This document shows positions 5,836 to 8,176 of a stretch of DNA of 8,176 nucleotides, one piece after another. Both the position numbers and the translations under genes were made by a program. The notes beneath the pieces are model-generated. The model worked only from the letters and a program-made list of their open reading frames with translations, searched no databases and was not told where the DNA came from. This stretch comes from Oscillospiraceae bacterium (lineage in GTDB: Bacteria; Bacillota; Clostridia; Oscillospirales; Ruminococcaceae), in the NCBI GenBank assembly GCA_016302655.1, contig JAEDNF010000064.1, forward strand, positions 1 to 8,176, in the 5' to 3' direction. The stretch's first letter is position 1. Each line of letters starts with the position of its first letter.

Positions 5836-6750
5836 ATTACGCATTACGAATTTACCTGTGAAAGTGCAGGGGACAGGGCAGACAAGTTCCTTGCGCTTCA
5901 GGATATAGGAATAACCAGATCAGCAGCCGCCGCTCTTATTGAGCAGGGCTGCTGTCTTGTAAACGGGAAAACTGCCGCAAAGAATCAGAAGCTGAAGACG
6001 GGCGATCTTGTATCGCTCGATATTCCCGAAGCTCAGCCTGCCGACATACTCCCCGAAAACATACCGCTTGATATAGTTTATGAGGATGATGACCTGCTTG
6101 TAGTCAACAAGCCGAAGGGAATGGTAGTTCATCCTGCGCCCGGGCATTACAGCGGAACGCTTGTCAATGCGCTTATGTATCATTGCGGCGACAGTCTGTC
6201 GGGAATAAACGGCGTAATAAGGCCGGGTATAGTACACAGGATAGACAGGGATACAAGCGGTCTGCTGATAGTCGCAAAGAATGACTCGGCTCATAATGTG
6301 CTGGCTGAACAGATAAAAGAGCATAGCTTCACCAGAGAGTATATGGCTGTAGTTCAGGGTGTTATAAAGGAAAACGGAACGGTTGACGCTCCTATCGGCA
6401 GACACAGGACAGACCGCAAAAAGATGTGCGTTACCTATGAAAACTCACGGGAGGCTGTGACGCATTATTATATCCAGCAGACCTACCGCAACAACACGCT
6501 GATAAGGCTAAGGCTCGAAACGGGCAGAACGCACCAGATAAGGGTGCATATGTCGTATATCGGCCATCCCGTTACGGGAGATGAAGTGTACGGAAACGGC
6601 AGTCCCAAGTGGCTGTGCGGTCAATGCCTGCACGCAAAGAAGATAGGCTTTGTACATCCGAACGGGCAATATATGGAGTTTGACAGCGAGCTGCCCGAAT
6701 ATTTTACGAAGCTGCTGAAAAATCTCGAAACGCAAAAAACAGATATATGA
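5836..6750 (+). CDS. rluD: RluD-type 23S rRNA pseudouridine synthase, apparent ATT start
   Basis: RluA/RluD-family enzymes convert uridines of 23S rRNA to pseudouridine; specificity for helix 69 is inferred from the S4-plus-catalytic layout. From ATT at 5836 the protein is 304 residues, the normal length. It has an S4 domain (about residues 12-60: GDRADKFLA, TRSAAAALIEQGCCLVNGK) and then the catalytic domain with VVNKPKGMVVHPAPGH, PGIVHRIDRDTSGLLIVAK (catalytic Asp D137) and LETGRTHQIRVHM. The frame stays open back to 5770 but has only CTG (5773) as a near-start upstream. The first ATG in frame, 6121, would delete the S4 domain and split the conserved NKPKGMVVHP motif. ATT is therefore the best start, supported by the SD; a base error in place of ATG is the alternative. 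A HAD gene follows after 26 bases. Confidence 0.93.
   Translation: MTHYEFTCESAGDRADKFLALQDIGITRSAAAALIEQGCCLVNGKTAAKNQKLKTGDLVSLDIPEAQPADILPENIPLDIVYEDDDLLVVNKPKGMVVHPAPGHYSGTLVNALMYHCGDSLSGINGVIRPGIVHRIDRDTSGLLIVAKNDSAHNVLAEQIKEHSFTREYMAVVQGVIKENGTVDAPIGRHRTDRKKMCVTYENSREAVTHYYIQQTYRNNTLIRLRLETGRTHQIRVHMSYIGHPVTGDEVYGNGSPKWLCGQCLHAKKIGFVHPNGQYMEFDSELPEYFTKLLKNLETQKTDI
5921..5954 (+). repeat. Interrupted inverted repeat (hairpin) near the 5' end of rluD
   Basis: CAGCAGCC (5921-5928) pairs exactly with GGCTGCTG (5947-5954). Inside, GCTC (5932-5935) pairs with GAGC (5941-5944), leaving a 5-base loop. The stem lies in the S4-domain coding region about 85 bases after the proposed ATT start. Confidence 0.5.
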
Positions 6751-6776
6751 TAAGCTGACAAAAGAACGGAGAAATA

Positions 6777-7580
6777 ATGGATTTCAAGAATGTTATAATA
6801 ATGACCGACCTTGACGGAACATTGCTCGATGACAAAAAGAATATATCGCCTCGTGATATGGATTCGATAAACGAATTTTGCGACAAGGGCGGAATGTTTT
6901 CTATTGCGACCGGCAGAGGTTATTCTATGGCAAAGCCGATTGCCGACAAGCTGTCTCTTCGCATACCTGCGGTCATCTTCAACGGCTCGGCGGTTTATGA
7001 CTTTACTGCGGAAGAGTTTCTGTGGCAGTGTGAGGTGACGCAGAAGGCAAGAGAATATGTAAAAGCGGTAATGGATAATTTCCCCGATGTCGGCATAGAG
7101 GTGCTACATAAACACACGGTATATGTTCCTGCGCTGAACGATGTTGAAAAGGAACATATGGCGCTTGAAAATGTAAAGGGAGATATCTGCTCGCTCGATG
7201 ATATACCAAAAGAAGGCTGGCTGAAAGTGCTGTTTGCCTATCCCGAGGATAAGATGCCTTTGCTTGCCCGTTTTATTGACGAGAATTGTCGTGAGGGCAC
7301 AAACAGAGTGCTTTCTGCGCCGTTTTTCTACGAACTGCTTCCGCAAGGCGTAAGCAAGGCTTACGGATACAAACAGCTCCTGAGGCTTACAGACAGCGAG
7401 GACAGGTTCACCGTTGCCGCAGGAGATTATCCCAATGACGCCGAAATGGTACGAAGCGCCGACTTGGGAGTCGCCGTGTCAAACGCTCACGACGAAGTAA
7501 AAGCAGCGGCGGATATAATAATCGGCTCAAACAACGAAGATCCTATGACAAGGATAATAGACAAGATAAGAGATATGTAA
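6777..7580 (+). CDS. Cof-type HAD-superfamily phosphatase
   Basis: A cytoplasmic HAD hydrolase of the Cof/YbjI-like group (class IIB cap), which typically removes phosphate from sugar phosphates, nucleotides or cofactors; the substrate cannot be read from the sequence. 267 residues, the usual length. Motif I is DLDGTLLD (nucleophile D11, acid/base D13), motif II is ATGR (T45), motif III lysine is K194 in GVSKAYGYKQL, and motif IV is GDYPNDAEM (D217, D221). The cap lies between, about residues 85-180. All catalytic residues are present. The ATG at 6777 follows a GGAG (6768-6771). The gene ends the operon; the terminator follows 7 bases after the stop. Confidence 0.93.
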   Translation: MDFKNVIIMTDLDGTLLDDKKNISPRDMDSINEFCDKGGMFSIATGRGYSMAKPIADKLSLRIPAVIFNGSAVYDFTAEEFLWQCEVTQKAREYVKAVMDNFPDVGIEVLHKHTVYVPALNDVEKEHMALENVKGDICSLDDIPKEGWLKVLFAYPEDKMPLLARFIDENCREGTNRVLSAPFFYELLPQGVSKAYGYKQLLRLTDSEDRFTVAAGDYPNDAEMVRSADLGVAVSNAHDEVKAAADIIIGSNNEDPMTRIIDKIRDM

Positions 7581-7587
7581 TTTATTG

Positions 7588-7622
7588 CCCACAGTTATGC
7601 TGTGGGTATTTCTGTATCTTTT
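7588..7622 (+). terminator. Intrinsic terminator closing the hfq-to-HAD operon
   Basis: A perfect 7-bp stem, CCCACAG (7588-7594) with CTGTGGG (7600-7606), and a 5-base TTATG loop, is followed by a T-rich run (TATTTCTGTATCTTTT). It lies 7 bases after the HAD stop codon. Confidence 0.85.
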
Positions 7623-7641
7623 GCGACAAATAGAACGCTTT

Positions 7642-7710
7642 ATATAAAACCTATAAAATCAGTAAGAATTAAGTAAAAAGTTTTGGCATTTTAAAACATA
7701 TAAAACCTAT
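7642..7710 (+). repeat. 13-base direct repeat in the metN control region
   Basis: ATATAAAACCTAT occurs at 7642-7654 and again at 7698-7710, 56 bases apart. The second copy abuts and shares its last base with the -35 box, and includes CCTA, which forms a loose CCTA-N9-TAGG dyad (7706-7722) across the -35 element. It may be an operator, but the region is AT-rich and no regulator can be named. Confidence 0.4.
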
Positions 7711-7738
7711 TGACAAAGTAGGAAAAGTGTGATATACT
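7710..7738 (+). promoter_or_regulatory. Near-consensus sigma-A-type promoter for metN
   Basis: TTGACA (7710-7715) is a perfect -35 box. A 17-base spacer leads to TATACT (7733-7738), which differs from TATAAT at one base. Transcription should start near 7745, leaving a leader of only about 45 bases, too short for a SAM or T-box riboswitch. Confidence 0.85.
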
Positions 7739-7756
7739 CATAACATCGAAAGACGA

Positions 7757-7792
7757 ATGAAGCAAAACACTGTACCATGGAGGGCAATATGA
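7757..7792 (+). CDS. Possible 11-codon leader peptide ahead of metN
   Basis: An ATG at 7757 opens a frame for MKQNTVPWRAI, and its TGA (7790-7792) overlaps the metN ATG in an ATGA arrangement. The metN SD lies within the peptide codons. There is only a weak purine-rich stretch before it (GAAAGACG), so it may not be translated. Confidence 0.2.
   Translation: MKQNTVPWRAI
7779..7784 (+). promoter_or_regulatory. Ribosome binding site that fixes the metN start
   Basis: GGAGGG lies 4 bases before ATG at 7789. It argues against the in-frame ATG at 7777, which precedes this SD and would place it inside the coding region. Confidence 0.7.
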
Positions 7793-8139
7793 TCGAGATA
7801 AAAAGTCTTACAAAAACATATCGCACCGCCAAGGGCAGCATTACCGCTCTTAAAGATATTGATATCACGATCGAGGACGGAGAGATTTTCGGCATAATCG
7901 GTCTTTCGGGGGCGGGGAAGAGTACGCTTGTACGGTGTATCAATTACCTTGAACGGCCGACATCGGGACAGGTGATAATTGACGGCAAGGAGCTCGGAAA
8001 GCTTACAAACAGAGAACTGCTGAAAACAAGGCAGAATATAGGAATGGTCTTTCAGGGCTTCAACCTTTTAGCTCAGAGAAATGTCATAAAGAATATATGC
8101 TATCCGCTTGAGATAGCAGGGGTAGTTGCAATTTTCTGA
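7789..8139 (+). CDS. metN: Methionine ABC transporter ATP-binding protein MetN, truncated after about 111 residues
   Basis: MetN is the cytoplasmic ATPase of the MetNIQ importer for methionine. The N-terminus is typical (MIEIKSLTKTY, then GEIFGIIGLSGAGKSTLVRCINYLERPTSG). Walker A is GLSGAGKST (38-46) and the Q-loop is VFQGFNLL (87-94). The family then usually continues past PLEIAG to the LSGGQ signature, Walker B and a C-terminal regulatory domain, to about 320-350 residues. Here similarity ends at PLEIAG (106-111), and VVAIF and a TGA follow. The ABC signature, Walker B and H-loop are absent, so this product would be inactive if the sequence is correct. The start at 7789 is chosen for its SD and fit to the family N-terminus. 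The loss looks like an insertion or assembly junction near 8120, not a gradual decay. Confidence 0.85.
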   Translation: MIEIKSLTKTYRTAKGSITALKDIDITIEDGEIFGIIGLSGAGKSTLVRCINYLERPTSGQVIIDGKELGKLTNRELLKTRQNIGMVFQGFNLLAQRNVIKNICYPLEIAGVVAIF

Positions 8140-8176
8140 TAATTCATCCCATTTCTTCATACGGTAAGTAAGCAGA
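8122..8176. other. Unassigned tail after the break in metN; possible end of an inserted element
   Basis: The last 55 bases do not continue metN in any + frame. On the minus strand one frame is open from the window edge, ending ...SAYLPYEEMG with a TGA at 8146-8144; another has MKKWDELSEN from about 8157. Either could be the edge of a gene in an inserted element, but ten to twenty residues are too few to identify. A 7-bp hairpin (TGCTATC at 8098-8104 with GATAGCA at 8112-8118) ends just before the break. Confidence 0.3.

Noticed and set aside
5920..6405. 161-codon minus-strand frame opposite rluD
   Set aside because: The plus strand has strong catalytic motifs over the same bases, and the minus-strand peptide has no recognisable pattern.
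6121..6750. ATG at 6121 as the start of a 209-residue pseudouridine synthase
   Set aside because: It would split the conserved NKPKGMVVHP motif and remove an intact S4 domain encoded in frame upstream.
7777..7788. ATG at 7777 as the metN start
   Set aside because: The SD GGAGGG lies downstream of it, and the protein from 7789 begins exactly like MetN.
7623..7788. SAM (S-box) or T-box riboswitch before metN
   Set aside because: The predicted transcript leader is about 45 bases and shows no S-box or T-box core; the upstream part is AT-rich promoter DNA.
1..8176. CRISPR array, tRNA/rRNA genes, toxin-antitoxin or defence system
   Set aside because: No regularly spaced repeats, no tRNA-like cloverleaf sequence that I could see, and no defence or toxin families; nearly all bases are in identified housekeeping genes.

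Overview
The window looks like chromosomal DNA of a low-to-moderate GC member of the Clostridia (Bacillota), probably Oscillospirales/Ruminococcaceae-like. The evidence is the gene order hfq - HlyD-like - ylmE - sepF - ylmH - divIVA - lspA - rluD, the Shine-Dalgarno (SD) sequences based on GGAGG, and the Gram-positive division proteins SepF and DivIVA. Species cannot be fixed from the sequence alone. Every supported gene is on the + strand.

Positions 2-682 hold the 3' three-quarters of miaA, cut by the window edge. A gap of about 120 bases follows, with a probable extended -10 promoter and a hairpin-rich leader. From about 801 to 7580 comes one tightly packed run of nine genes: hfq; an uncharacterised membrane-anchored HlyD-like adaptor protein; yggS/ylmE (PLP homeostasis); sepF; ylmH (S4 RNA-binding); divIVA; lspA (lipoprotein signal peptidase); rluD (23S pseudouridine synthase); and a Cof-type HAD phosphatase. 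Spacings run from a 20-base overlap to 45 bases. A clear intrinsic terminator at 7588-7622 closes the run, so it is likely one operon. It combines RNA regulation and modification (MiaA, Hfq, RluD, YlmH) with septum and pole placement (SepF, DivIVA) and envelope maturation (LspA).

From 7623 a second unit begins: an AT-rich control region with a 13-base direct repeat, a near-consensus promoter (TTGACA-17-TATACT), a short leader with a possible 11-codon upstream ORF, and metN, the ATPase of a methionine ABC importer. MetN is normal for about 111 residues. It then loses all family similarity and stops, and the last 50 or so bases look unrelated. Either an element has inserted into metN or the end of the sequence is a junction artefact.

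The points most worth a second look are: rluD has no ATG/GTG/TTG start and appears to begin at ATT behind a perfect SD; a perfect 12-bp hairpin lies inside ylmH; metN breaks at the end; an adaptor-type protein without an exporter sits in the division cluster; and the hfq leader is structured. I saw no phage, CRISPR, toxin or defence genes. This is mostly a core housekeeping region with several unusual details.
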